Shown here piece after piece: positions 1-7,895 of a DNA stretch of 41,208 nt. This DNA comes from Pusillimonas sp035515275 (GTDB lineage Bacteria; Pseudomonadota; Gammaproteobacteria; Burkholderiales; Burkholderiaceae_B): positions 1 through 41,208 of the forward strand of contig NZ_DATJBQ010000127.1 of NCBI RefSeq assembly GCF_035515275.1, written 5' to 3'. Every line of letters starts with the position of its first letter. Position 1 is the first letter of the stretch. The notes under the pieces were generated by a model. It made no database searches, was not told the DNA's origin, and saw only the letters and a program-made list of their open reading frames with translations. The position numbers were made by a program, and so were the translations under genes.

Positions 1-853
1 CGCCCACGATGTATTGGGCATCGAGTTTTCCCGTATCAAGCTGGTGCACGGCGACACCGACCGTACCCCGTATTCCAGCGGCACTTATGCCTCGCGCTCG
101 CTTGTCATGTCGGGCGGGGCGGTGGCGTCCGGTTGCAAGCAGTTGCTCCCCCGCATGCGCATTATCGCCGCCCATCTGCTCAAGGCCGACGATGCCGCTT
201 CGCTCGAGTTCCGCGAGGGGCGCTTCCACCATGGCCAGTCCAGTGTGTCCATTGCCGACATTGCAGAGGCCTGGTATTTGAAGCCGCACTTACTGCCTAA
301 AGACGTTCACACGGGCGGGCTCGAGATCAGCGTCGGCTACAAGACCAAGGTCGACACCGGCGCGTTTACGTATTGCAGCCAGGCCGCCGTGGTGGCGGTC
401 GACCCTCAAACCGGCCAGATCGAAATCCTCGACTACGTGGTGGTTGAAGACTGCGGCGTCATGGTCAACCCCCTGATCGTCGAAGGCCAGTGCATCGGCG
501 GTATCGCCCAGGGCATTGGTACGGCTTTCTACGAAGAAACACCCTACGACGAGTTCGGGCAGCCTCTGGCGTCCACGCTGGCCGACTATGTCATGCCCGG
601 CCCCACCGAAGTGCCCAACATCCGCTTCGATCACTTCGAGACACCCTCGCCCCATACCGAATTCGGCGCCAAGGGTGTGGGCGAGGGCGGTGGCATTGCC
701 CCACCGGCAGTTCTGTTCGGCGCGGTCAACAATGCGTTGCGGGGCCTGGGCGTCGAAATGACCCAAACCCCGCTTACACCGCACCGTCTCCTTACAGCCA
801 TAGAAGCGGCACGGCATACGGGCGAGGGCTCGTCGACAGGTACGGCAGGATAA
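1..853 (+). CDS. Molybdenum hydroxylase large (molybdopterin-binding) subunit, C-terminal part
   Basis: Partial gene: the reading frame is open from base 2 and ends at TAA 851-853, giving about 283 residues of a family whose members are usually about 750-800. It is the C-terminal part of a xanthine dehydrogenase/CO dehydrogenase (CoxL)-type catalytic subunit that binds the molybdenum-cytosine-dinucleotide cofactor and hydroxylates or oxidises a small substrate. The stretch GAKGVGEGGG near the end holds the Glu that serves as catalytic base in the family, and GDTDRTPYSSGTYASRS upstream is also typical. The FAD subunit starts 4 bases after the stop and the iron-sulfur subunit follows, so this is an L-M-S operon. 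The substrate cannot be read from this part: the active-site loop that marks true CO dehydrogenases lies outside the window. Confidence 0.9.
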   Translation, partial: AHDVLGIEFSRIKLVHGDTDRTPYSSGTYASRSLVMSGGAVASGCKQLLPRMRIIAAHLLKADDAASLEFREGRFHHGQSSVSIADIAEAWYLKPHLLPKDVHTGGLEISVGYKTKVDTGAFTYCSQAAVVAVDPQTGQIEILDYVVVEDCGVMVNPLIVEGQCIGGIAQGIGTAFYEETPYDEFGQPLASTLADYVMPGPTEVPNIRFDHFETPSPHTEFGAKGVGEGGGIAPPAVLFGAVNNALRGLGVEMTQTPLTPHRLLTAIEAARHTGEGSSTGTAG

Positions 854-857
854 GCAG

Positions 858-1688
858 ATGAAAGCAGCTAAATTCGATTACAAACGCGCAAGCAGCGTCA
901 CTGACGCACTGGGTCTTCTGGGCGACGACAGTGTCGTGGTCAAGGCCATGGGGGGCAGCCAGTCATTGGGGCCCATGTTGAACCTGCGTCTGGCGCGCCC
1001 GGCCAAGGTGGTCGACGTCTCGGGCCTCGAAGAACTACGCACTGTCACCGAAGCCGCCGGCCGCATCCGCGTCGGCGCGTCGGTGACGCACGCCGAAATT
1101 GAAGACGGGGTGTTCCCGCTGTTGGCCGGCCACATGATGCAAGGCGTCGCCGAGCGCATCGCCTATCGCGCCGTCCGCAATCGCGGTACGGTCGGCGGCA
1201 GTCTGGCCCATGCCGACCCGGCCGCCGACTGGGTCCTGGCAGCAGCCGCGCTGGGCGCGACCGTCGAAATCGTCGGCCCCAACGGCACCCGCATGGTCGA
1301 CATGCCCGAGTTCATGATCGGCGCGTACACCACCGAACTGGGCGCAGACGAACTCATCGCCGCGCTGCACGTGCCTAAAAAGAACCCGGGCGCACGCTGG
1401 GGCTATTACAAGTTTTGCAAAAAAACCGGCGAGTTCGCTGAAGCCAGCTGTGCCGCCTTTTTCGATCCTTCGGCCCAGGTGGCCCGCATTGCGGTGGGCG
1501 CCCTCGACGGCGCGCCCCAGTTGCTCGACGAACTTGGCGCCCGCGTCGCCGAACAGGGCGCGGCGGCCATCGATCGCGACGCCATCTACGCCGCAGTCAA
1601 AACCATTACGCCTGAAAAGTCCGAAGTGGATCGTGGTTTGTGTGTCACCGTAGTCGAGCGCTGCTTGCGTCAGGCGCTAGGTGCATAA
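858..1688 (+). CDS. Molybdenum hydroxylase FAD-binding medium subunit (CoxM/CutM type)
   Basis: 276 residues, normal for the family. This subunit carries FAD and passes electrons between the [2Fe-2S] subunit and the external acceptor in the heterotrimeric molybdenum hydroxylase. Visible FAD-binding motifs are GGSQSLGPMLNLR at about residues 32-44 and RNRGTVGGSLAHADPAADW at about 107-125, the latter matching the TIGGSLAHADPA signature. The ATG at 858 follows an AGGA-like ribosome site and sits 4 bases after the large-subunit stop, so the genes are probably translationally coupled. The next gene's Shine-Dalgarno sequence overlaps the end of this one. The family assignment is firm; the substrate is unknown. 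Confidence 0.93.
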   Translation: MKAAKFDYKRASSVTDALGLLGDDSVVVKAMGGSQSLGPMLNLRLARPAKVVDVSGLEELRTVTEAAGRIRVGASVTHAEIEDGVFPLLAGHMMQGVAERIAYRAVRNRGTVGGSLAHADPAADWVLAAAALGATVEIVGPNGTRMVDMPEFMIGAYTTELGADELIAALHVPKKNPGARWGYYKFCKKTGEFAEASCAAFFDPSAQVARIAVGALDGAPQLLDELGARVAEQGAAAIDRDAIYAAVKTITPEKSEVDRGLCVTVVERCLRQALGA

Positions 1689-1698
1689 AGGGTTTCAT

Positions 1699-2916
1699 AT
1701 GTCTGAATTATCAATGGAAGTAAACGGGCGCAAGGTCAAGGGCGACGTTCCCCCTCGTACCCATCTGGGCGATTTCCTGCGCGAAGAAGTGCGTCTTACC
1801 GGCACCAACCTTAGTTGCGAGCACGGTGTGTGCGGTGCTTGTACCGTACTGGTCGACGGCAAGCCGGTCCGTTCCTGCATTACCTTTGCGGTCGCATGTG
1901 AAGGCAAGCAGGTCACCACCATCGAAGGGTACGACAACGATCCCATCATGAAACGTCTGCGCGAGGCCTTTCATGCCAAGCACGCCTTGCAGTGCGGCTT
2001 CTGTACGCCGGGCATGCTGGCCACTTCGCGCGACATCGTCCTGCGTCTGCCTGAAGCCGACGAACAACGCGTTCGAATCGAGCTTTCCGGAAACATCTGC
2101 CGTTGCACGGGCTATCAGGGCATTACTGCGGCGGTTCTGTCAGTATTGACCGACCTGCGCGAACATCCCGATGACGAGGTCGAGGCGCTGCGCAGCGCGG
2201 CGGCCCAAGGCAAGGCAGCGTTGCCCGAGCAGCCCCAGGCTCAAGACTTCGCCGGCTTCAAGGCAGTTCAGCGGCCTGCCGCCAAACCTGCCGCTTCAGC
2301 TACGGCTTCGGCCGACGCAGCACCGGCGGCCCCGGCTGCGGCTGCCGCCGACAAAACCGGCAAGGGCTCCAGCATCCAGGGTGGTTTCGACGTCCCGTTC
2401 CCGGCCGCCCGGGTCTGGGAGTTCATGTCCGACCTGCCTGCAGTGGCCGGCTGCCTGCCGGGCGCCGTCATCGAAGAGCAAGTCGGTGACGAGGTCAAGG
2501 GCAAAATAGCCATCAAGTTCGGCCCCATGGCCGCAGCCTTCAAGGGCGCGGCCAATCTCGAGCGCGATGAAGCCGCCATGTCGGCCGTGCTGCGTGGCGC
2601 CGGACAAGACACCCTCAGCCAGTCGCGCGCCAAAGGCGACGTCAGCTATCGTGTCGTGGCGGTTTCCGACCAGGCGTCGCGTGTCGAAGTCGACCTGCTT
2701 TACTCCTTGCAAGGGCCGTTGGCGCAGTTTTCGCGTTCGGGCCTGGTGCAAGACTTTGTCCGCCGCATGATCGCAGAGTTTGGTCGCAATGTCTCCAAAC
2801 GGCTTGATCTTCCCGAAGGCGCCGAGCCTATGGGGCAAGCCGAGTTCAGTCCGTTCAAGATGTTCATGAGTGTTCTTTGGGACCGCATTCGGCGCCTGTT
2901 CGGTGCCAAGGTCTGA
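1699..2916 (+). CDS. Fusion of molybdenum hydroxylase [2Fe-2S] small subunit and CoxG-like SRPBCC domain
   Basis: 405 residues from the ATG at 1699, chosen because AAAGGG lies 6 bases before it; a GTG 18 bases upstream is less likely. Residues 1-155 are a standard two-cluster [2Fe-2S] subunit: CEHGVCGAC plus Cys60 bind the plant-type cluster, and QCGFC (98-102) and CRC (134-136) bind the second, with Gln98 the conserved residue facing the cofactor. An Ala/Pro-rich linker (about 165-225) leads into a C-terminal domain resembling CoxG (SRPBCC fold), beginning around GGFDVPFPAARVWEFMSDLP. CoxG proteins are normally separate genes, proposed to help membrane recruitment or maturation of molybdenum hydroxylases. 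The fusion suggests this role is built into the enzyme, but that is inference. Confidence 0.88.
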   Translation: MSELSMEVNGRKVKGDVPPRTHLGDFLREEVRLTGTNLSCEHGVCGACTVLVDGKPVRSCITFAVACEGKQVTTIEGYDNDPIMKRLREAFHAKHALQCGFCTPGMLATSRDIVLRLPEADEQRVRIELSGNICRCTGYQGITAAVLSVLTDLREHPDDEVEALRSAAAQGKAALPEQPQAQDFAGFKAVQRPAAKPAASATASADAAPAAPAAAAADKTGKGSSIQGGFDVPFPAARVWEFMSDLPAVAGCLPGAVIEEQVGDEVKGKIAIKFGPMAAAFKGAANLERDEAAMSAVLRGAGQDTLSQSRAKGDVSYRVVAVSDQASRVEVDLLYSLQGPLAQFSRSGLVQDFVRRMIAEFGRNVSKRLDLPEGAEPMGQAEFSPFKMFMSVLWDRIRRLFGAKV

Positions 2917-2962
2917 AGTTGGTCAATATCACGTAACGCCTTATAAAAAACACGGAGCAAAG

Positions 2963-3991
2963 ATGAAGAAATTTTTCGGCAAAACCCTTCTGAAGGGCGG
3001 CCTGGGCCTCATTGCACTCACCATGGCTGCTTCGGCCGTGGCCCAGCAAAAACTGGAGCCGCTTGCTGTTCGCCTTGACTGGACACCATGGGGCGTGCAC
3101 GCCGGGTTCCACCTGGCCAAGAATAAAGGCTGGTACGAACAGGCAGGCCTGGATGTCCGCCTTGAAGACGGCAACGGCTCTGTTACGACGGTGCAGATTG
3201 TCGGGTCGGGCGACAGTTTCGACGTGGGTCACGCAGGCCTCGCGTCGATGATGATCGCACGCGACAAAGGCTTGCCCGTGAAGGCTGTTGCGCCGTTCGC
3301 ACGCAAGAGCGACATTGGCGTTCTGGTGCCTACCGAATCCGACATCAAGGGCCCTGCCGACCTTAAAGGCAAGAAGCTTGTTTACACCGCCGGCTCGCTT
3401 GAAGCTCCTTTCATCGATTCCTTCCTGGCCGAGGGCGGCATTACACGTCGCGATCTTGAGCTGCTGAACGTTGAGGCCGCCGGCAAGGTCACCACCTATG
3501 CCGTGAATCGCGCCGATGCCGTCGTGTCGACGATTCCGTTTGTGATTGCGTTTGTCTCCGATCGTCGGCCTTCTCGCGCCATTCCCTTTGCCGACTATGG
3601 CCTGAACATGCCCAGCTTCGGCATTTTTGCCAGCGAAGAAAAGCTCAAGGCCAAGGGTGACCAGATCTCGCGCTTTGCCAGCGTAACGGCGCGTGCCTGG
3701 CAATACATTTACGACGGCCACCAAGACGAAGCAGTGCAGGCCATTATGGCCGAGCGTCCGCAAGCGCGTCTGGATGCCAAGATTTTGCGCAGCCAGATCG
3801 ACGCCTTGTACGAATACTTTGGCAAACCTGCCAAAGGTGATCGCATCGGTATACCCGTAGCCGCCGATTGGGAAGAAGCGGTTAAAACCATGCGTTCCGT
3901 CGATGTCATCAGCGACAAACTCTCGGCCACCGATTTTTACGTCACCGACCTGGTTCACCCCGAGCGGTACGACAACGTGGTGGCCAAATGA
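2963..3991 (+). CDS. ABC transporter periplasmic substrate-binding protein (NMT1/THI5/SsuA-like)
   Basis: 342 residues. The ATG at 2963 follows GGAG at 2954-2957 and opens a clear Sec signal peptide: basic MKKFFGKTLLKG, a hydrophobic core, then cleavage probably after ASAVA. The mature part begins with LAVRLDWTPWGVHAGFHLAK, the hallmark opening of NMT1/THI5-like binding proteins, which serve importers of sulfonates, pyrimidine thiamin precursors and other small heterocycles or aromatics. The gene lies 46 bases after the molybdenum hydroxylase genes and overlaps the ATPase gene by ATGA, so this importer very likely brings in the hydroxylase's substrate. The ligand cannot be named from sequence. 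The upstream in-frame start at 2870 lies inside the previous gene and lacks a signal peptide at its end. Confidence 0.88.
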   Translation: MKKFFGKTLLKGGLGLIALTMAASAVAQQKLEPLAVRLDWTPWGVHAGFHLAKNKGWYEQAGLDVRLEDGNGSVTTVQIVGSGDSFDVGHAGLASMMIARDKGLPVKAVAPFARKSDIGVLVPTESDIKGPADLKGKKLVYTAGSLEAPFIDSFLAEGGITRRDLELLNVEAAGKVTTYAVNRADAVVSTIPFVIAFVSDRRPSRAIPFADYGLNMPSFGIFASEEKLKAKGDQISRFASVTARAWQYIYDGHQDEAVQAIMAERPQARLDAKILRSQIDALYEYFGKPAKGDRIGIPVAADWEEAVKTMRSVDVISDKLSATDFYVTDLVHPERYDNVVAK

Positions 3992-4767
3992 GCGTAGCGG
4001 CAGTTCATGCGTCCAATGTCTCCAAACAGTATCCGGGCGCTCGCGGCGTCCAGGCACTGTCCGGAGTCAGCGCCGACATACCGGCGGGGCGCTTTGTAAG
4101 CATTTTGGGGCCCAGTGGCTGTGGCAAAAGCACATTTTTGCGTTGCGTGGCCGGGCTCGAGAACATCACGGGCGGCGAGCTTCTGGTCAATGGGGCCGCA
4201 GTTAACGGCCCACCCGATGGCATCGGCATGGTGTTTCAGCGCGATGCCTTGCTCGAGTGGCGCAATATTCGCAAGAATATTCTGTTGCCGGTCGAGTTCG
4301 CCAAGAAGCGTGCGGCTGACTACACTAAAAAAGTCGACCATCTGCTTGATCTGGTCGGGCTTGGCGATTTCAGCCAAAGCTACCCGCGCGAGCTTTCAGG
4401 CGGCATGCGCCAGCGCGCGGCTATTTGCCGTGCGCTGGTCGACGACCCCAGCCTGTTGCTCATGGACGAACCCTTTGGCGCGCTTGATGCCTTTACCCGC
4501 GACCAGATGAACGTCGAGCTGCAGCGCATCTGGATGGAAACCAAGAACACGGTGCTGTTCGTTACGCATGGTATTTCTGAAGCCGTTTACTTGGGCGACG
4601 TTGTCATGGTGTTTTCGCCGCGTCCGGGTCGCCTGATCGAGACCATCAACATCGACCTGCCACGGCCCCGACCGCTGTCGGTGCGTGAAACCCCCGAGTT
4701 TGGCCGTTACACCGCCCACATTCGCGGCTTGTTCGAAGACATGGGCATGATCAAGGAGGGCGCATGA
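3988..4767 (+). CDS. ABC transporter ATP-binding protein (SsuB/TauB family)
   Basis: 259 residues. This is the cytoplasmic ATPase of the importer encoded by its two neighbours. Walker A is GPSGCGKS (about residues 44-51), the ABC signature is ELSGGMRQR (about 134-142), and Walker B with the catalytic Glu and D-loop is LLLMDEPFGALD (about 154-165); the switch His is in FVTHGI. Overall similarity is to nitrate/sulfonate/taurine-type ATPases. The start ATG overlaps the binding-protein stop (ATGA at 3988-3991) and the end overlaps the permease start (ATGA at 4764-4767), implying coupled translation and fixed stoichiometry. Confidence 0.95.
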   Translation: MSVAAVHASNVSKQYPGARGVQALSGVSADIPAGRFVSILGPSGCGKSTFLRCVAGLENITGGELLVNGAAVNGPPDGIGMVFQRDALLEWRNIRKNILLPVEFAKKRAADYTKKVDHLLDLVGLGDFSQSYPRELSGGMRQRAAICRALVDDPSLLLMDEPFGALDAFTRDQMNVELQRIWMETKNTVLFVTHGISEAVYLGDVVMVFSPRPGRLIETINIDLPRPRPLSVRETPEFGRYTAHIRGLFEDMGMIKEGA

Positions 4768-5534
4768 AAGCGGCTCTCAATAATATGGGCATGGGCACCG
4801 CGGGAAGCTTGTCGCTGATCGTGGTGTTCATCATCTGGGAAATACTTTGCCGGCTGCTGAACGTGCGCGACATCATGTTGCCGCTGCCGTCACAAATTTT
4901 TGTCGAGCTCTGGAACGACCTTCCGTGGTACCTGAGCCATTCGGCGTACACCTTGTGGACTACGGTTGCAGGATTTGTTCTGTCGGTCATCGGCGGCGTG
5001 CTCATTGCCGTTTGTCTGGTCAGTTCGCGAATATTCGAACGCTTCGTCTACCCGTTGATCATCGGGTTCAACAGTGTGCCCAAGGTCGCCCTGGCCCCGT
5101 TGTTCGTCGTCTGGCTGGGCACGGGCGCCGAACCCAAAATTGCCATCGCGTTTTTAATTGCCGTGTTTGCCATTATTGTCGACACCGTGCACGGCTTGCG
5201 TTCGGTGCCTACCGACATCACTGACCTGGGCAAGGTGCTGCGTGGTTCCGCCTGGGATTTCTTCTTCAAGGTCAAGCTGCCTTGTGCCCTGCCCTCTATT
5301 GTGGCCGGCATGAAGGTCGCCATGTCCCTGGCCTTGGTGGGTGCCATTGTGGGCGAATTCGTTTCTTCGCAGCGAGGTCTGGGCTATATCATCATGAGCG
5401 CTCAGGGTACGTTCGATACGGTTCGGGTGTTTGCTGCGCTGTTCATTCTGGCAGTAATGGGTTTGGCCTTGTATGGCCTGCTTGCCTGGTTCGAGCGCAA
5501 GGCCACGCCCTGGAGACTGATCCACAGCGATTGA
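4764..5534 (+). CDS. ABC transporter permease (SsuC/TauC family)
   Basis: 256 residues, mostly hydrophobic with about six membrane helices. It forms the channel of the importer. The EAA loop that docks on the ATPase is visible around GKVLRGSAWDFFFKVKLPCALPSI cut to its core GSAWDFFFKVKLPCALP at about residues 157-173, and GEFVSSQRGLGYIIMSA is the usual C-terminal permease motif of this family. A short ribosome site GGAGG precedes the start. A hairpin terminator follows at 5557-5591, so the molybdenum hydroxylase and ABC genes look like one transcription unit separate from the TRAP genes downstream. Confidence 0.93.
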   Translation: MKAALNNMGMGTAGSLSLIVVFIIWEILCRLLNVRDIMLPLPSQIFVELWNDLPWYLSHSAYTLWTTVAGFVLSVIGGVLIAVCLVSSRIFERFVYPLIIGFNSVPKVALAPLFVVWLGTGAEPKIAIAFLIAVFAIIVDTVHGLRSVPTDITDLGKVLRGSAWDFFFKVKLPCALPSIVAGMKVAMSLALVGAIVGEFVSSQRGLGYIIMSAQGTFDTVRVFAALFILAVMGLALYGLLAWFERKATPWRLIHSD

Positions 5535-5556
5535 CGTTTGATTCAACCGGAAAGGC

Positions 5557-5591
5557 ACGGGCCTCAAGAGGGCCCGTCGCCTGATGTTTTT
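5557..5591 (+). terminator. Rho-independent terminator after the ABC operon
   Basis: Stem ACGGGCC (5557-5563) pairs with GGCCCGT (5571-5577). A TTTTT run follows at 5587-5591, about nine bases beyond the stem, which is farther than ideal. Confidence 0.55.
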
Positions 5592-5612
5592 GTGCGCTAT
5601 TAAGGGGAACTC

Positions 5613-6227
5613 ATGCGCAGCTTGCTTGCTTTATCGTGCGCGATCGACGCGCTTAGCCGCGTGGTCGGCAGAACGGTGTCGTGGCTGATACTGGTGGTGG
5701 TCGTCATTAGCGCGACCAACGCCGTCAGCCGCAAGGCCTTCCACATAAGCTCGAACGCCTGGCTCGAGGTTCAGTGGTATTTGTTCGGCGCCATTTTCTT
5801 GTTGGCGGCCGGCTACACACTGCTGCATAACGAGCACGTGCGCGTCGACGTCCTGGCCACCAAGTTTACAGAACGCACGCAGGTCAAGATCGAGATCTTT
5901 GGCGTCTTGTTATTTTTGCTTCCCATTTGCGCATTCATATTCTGGATGGCGATTCCCATGTTCGTTGACTCGTACGTAACGGGCGAGATGTCATCCAATT
6001 CGGGTGGGCTCATACGCTGGCCGGTCAAGCTCATGGTGCCAGTGGGCTTTGGCTTACTGTTGCTGGCGGGCGTTTCGCATTTGATCAAATGCATCGGGTT
6101 CCTGAAGGGCCTGTGCCCCAACCCCCTGCAGAAACTCCAGACCAAGTCGTCCGAAGAGCTGCTGGCCGAGGAGATCGCGAGACAAGCAGCCATCCAAGCT
6201 GAAGCAAATACCAAGAAGGGCAGTTAA
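5613..6227 (+). CDS. TRAP transporter small permease (DctQ family)
   Basis: 204 residues with four predicted membrane helices, the standard DctQ plan. With DctM it forms the membrane part of a sodium- or proton-driven importer for organic acids that needs a periplasmic DctP binding protein. The family motif WLEVQWYLFGAIFLLAAGY and the following HNEHVRVDVL are clear; this version resembles the branch often annotated as mannitol/chloroaromatic-type TRAP. AAGGGGA precedes the ATG at 5613. The dctM gene starts 3 bases after the stop. No dctP lies in the window, so the substrate and partner are unknown. Confidence 0.88.
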   Translation: MRSLLALSCAIDALSRVVGRTVSWLILVVVVISATNAVSRKAFHISSNAWLEVQWYLFGAIFLLAAGYTLLHNEHVRVDVLATKFTERTQVKIEIFGVLLFLLPICAFIFWMAIPMFVDSYVTGEMSSNSGGLIRWPVKLMVPVGFGLLLLAGVSHLIKCIGFLKGLCPNPLQKLQTKSSEELLAEEIARQAAIQAEANTKKGS

Positions 6228-6230
6228 ATC

Positions 6231-7895
6231 ATGGAATTTCTCATCGCGAATATGGCGCCAATAATGTTCGCCACGCTGATCATTTTTCTGCTGCTGGGGT
6301 TTCCGGTTGCATTTACACTGGCGGCGCACGGCCTGCTCTTCGGCCTGATCGGTATTGAACTGGGCTTTTTCACTCCGGCGCTTTTCCAGGCCTTGCCGTT
6401 GCGCATCGTCGGCATCATCTCCAACGACACCTTGCTCGCTATTCCGTTCTTCACCTTCATGGGGTTGATACTTGAACGTTCGGGCATGGCCGAAGAGCTG
6501 CTTGAAACCATCGGCCAGCTGTTTGGCCCGATGCGCGGCGGTCTGGCCATTGCCGTTGTGGTGGTGGGCACCATGCTTGCCGCCACCACCGGCGTGGTGT
6601 CGGCCTCGGTAATTTCCATGGGCCTGATCTCGTTGCCCATCATGCTGCGCTACGGATACGACAGGCGGCTGGCGTCGGGCGTCATTGCGGCCTCGGGTAC
6701 CTTGTCCCAGATCATTCCCCCCTCGCTGGTACTCATCGTGCTGGCCGACCAGCTGGGCCGTTCCATCGGCGACATGTATCGGGGCGCCATTGTTCCGGGC
6801 TTCATTCTTGTGGGCTTGTACATTACCTACATCATCGTTCTGTCGCTGGTAAAGCCCAAGGCTGCGCCGGCCATTCCCGCCAGCGCGCGTGTTTTCATCG
6901 AGCCCAACGGCAGCCATGGGACCCGGTCGTTGCTGGTGTTGATGCTGCTTGCAGTCGTGGGTGCGTACCTGCTTGACGAATGGATCATTGAAGAAGGCGC
7001 CCCCATCGACGAGGCCATTGTCATTGGTGTGCTGCTTTGGGGCGTGATCGCCTTTGTGCTGGCTGTGATTAATAAAGTGCTGCGCCTGGGCTTGCTGTCG
7101 CAGATTGCGGAACGCGTCACCTTTGCCATGATCCCCCCGCTGGTGCTGATTTTCCTGGTGCTGGGCACGATCTTCCTGGGCATTGCCACCCCCACCGAAG
7201 GCGGGGCCATGGGCGCGGTTGGCGCAATCATCATGGCGTTGGTTCGTCGCCGGCTGTCGCTGGGCCTGCTCAAACAGGCCATGGACACCACCATCAAGCT
7301 TACGTCCTTCGTCATCTTCATTCTGGTGGGCTCCACCATCTTTACCCTGACCTTCCGCGGCGTGGACGGCGACCTTTGGGTCGAGCATCTGCTCGTCGGG
7401 TTGCCCGGTGGCGAGCTGGGCTTCTTGCTGATCGTCAGTGTGTTCGTGTTTGTCATGGCCTTCTTCCTCGATTTCTTCGAGCTGGCCTTTATTATTGTTC
7501 CGCTGCTGGGGCCGGTGGCCGAGACCATGGGCATTGACCTGATCTGGTTCGGGGTCTTGCTGGCGGTCAACATGCAAACCTCGTTCATGCACCCGCCTTT
7601 CGGTTTTGCGCTGTTCTACCTGCGCTCGGTCGCACCGAAAGAAGACTACAAAGACAAAGTCACCGGTCAGATGATCGGCAAGGTAAAAACCGTCGACATC
7701 TATTGGGGGTCGGTGCCGTTCATCTGCATCCAGTTGTTGATGGTGGCCCTTGTGCTGACGTTCCCCGGCATGGTCATGCACTACAAGGCGGGCGCAAGCA
7801 CGGTTGATCCGGCCAGTGTCGAGATCAACATGCAAAGCGACTACGGCTCGGGTGGTATGTACGGTAGCGACAACGCCATGCCGACATTCAAGTGA
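6231..7895 (+). CDS. TRAP transporter large permease (DctM family, long form)
   Basis: 554 residues, clearly longer than the common DctM of about 430, as in the branch that partners with the preceding type of DctQ. It is a multi-helix membrane protein that carries the substrate path; motifs such as GLILERSGMAEELLETIG, SGTLSQIIPPSLVLIVLAD and ATPTEGGAMGAVGA are typical. The extra length is a hydrophilic insert around residues 215-235, further helices, and a Ser/Gly-rich C-terminal tail of about 30 residues with no known role. The downstream eamA gene overlaps its stop in a TGATG arrangement. No binding-protein gene accompanies the pair here. Confidence 0.92.
   Translation: MEFLIANMAPIMFATLIIFLLLGFPVAFTLAAHGLLFGLIGIELGFFTPALFQALPLRIVGIISNDTLLAIPFFTFMGLILERSGMAEELLETIGQLFGPMRGGLAIAVVVVGTMLAATTGVVSASVISMGLISLPIMLRYGYDRRLASGVIAASGTLSQIIPPSLVLIVLADQLGRSIGDMYRGAIVPGFILVGLYITYIIVLSLVKPKAAPAIPASARVFIEPNGSHGTRSLLVLMLLAVVGAYLLDEWIIEEGAPIDEAIVIGVLLWGVIAFVLAVINKVLRLGLLSQIAERVTFAMIPPLVLIFLVLGTIFLGIATPTEGGAMGAVGAIIMALVRRRLSLGLLKQAMDTTIKLTSFVIFILVGSTIFTLTFRGVDGDLWVEHLLVGLPGGELGFLLIVSVFVFVMAFFLDFFELAFIIVPLLGPVAETMGIDLIWFGVLLAVNMQTSFMHPPFGFALFYLRSVAPKEDYKDKVTGQMIGKVKTVDIYWGSVPFICIQLLMVALVLTFPGMVMHYKAGASTVDPASVEINMQSDYGSGGMYGSDNAMPTFK

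Noticed and set aside
6054..7835. 593-codon open frame on the minus strand
   Set aside because: It lies entirely antisense to dctQ/dctM. Its protein is rich in His, Gln, Asp and Asn, the usual mirror of GC-rich hydrophobic membrane genes, with no motif or ribosome site.
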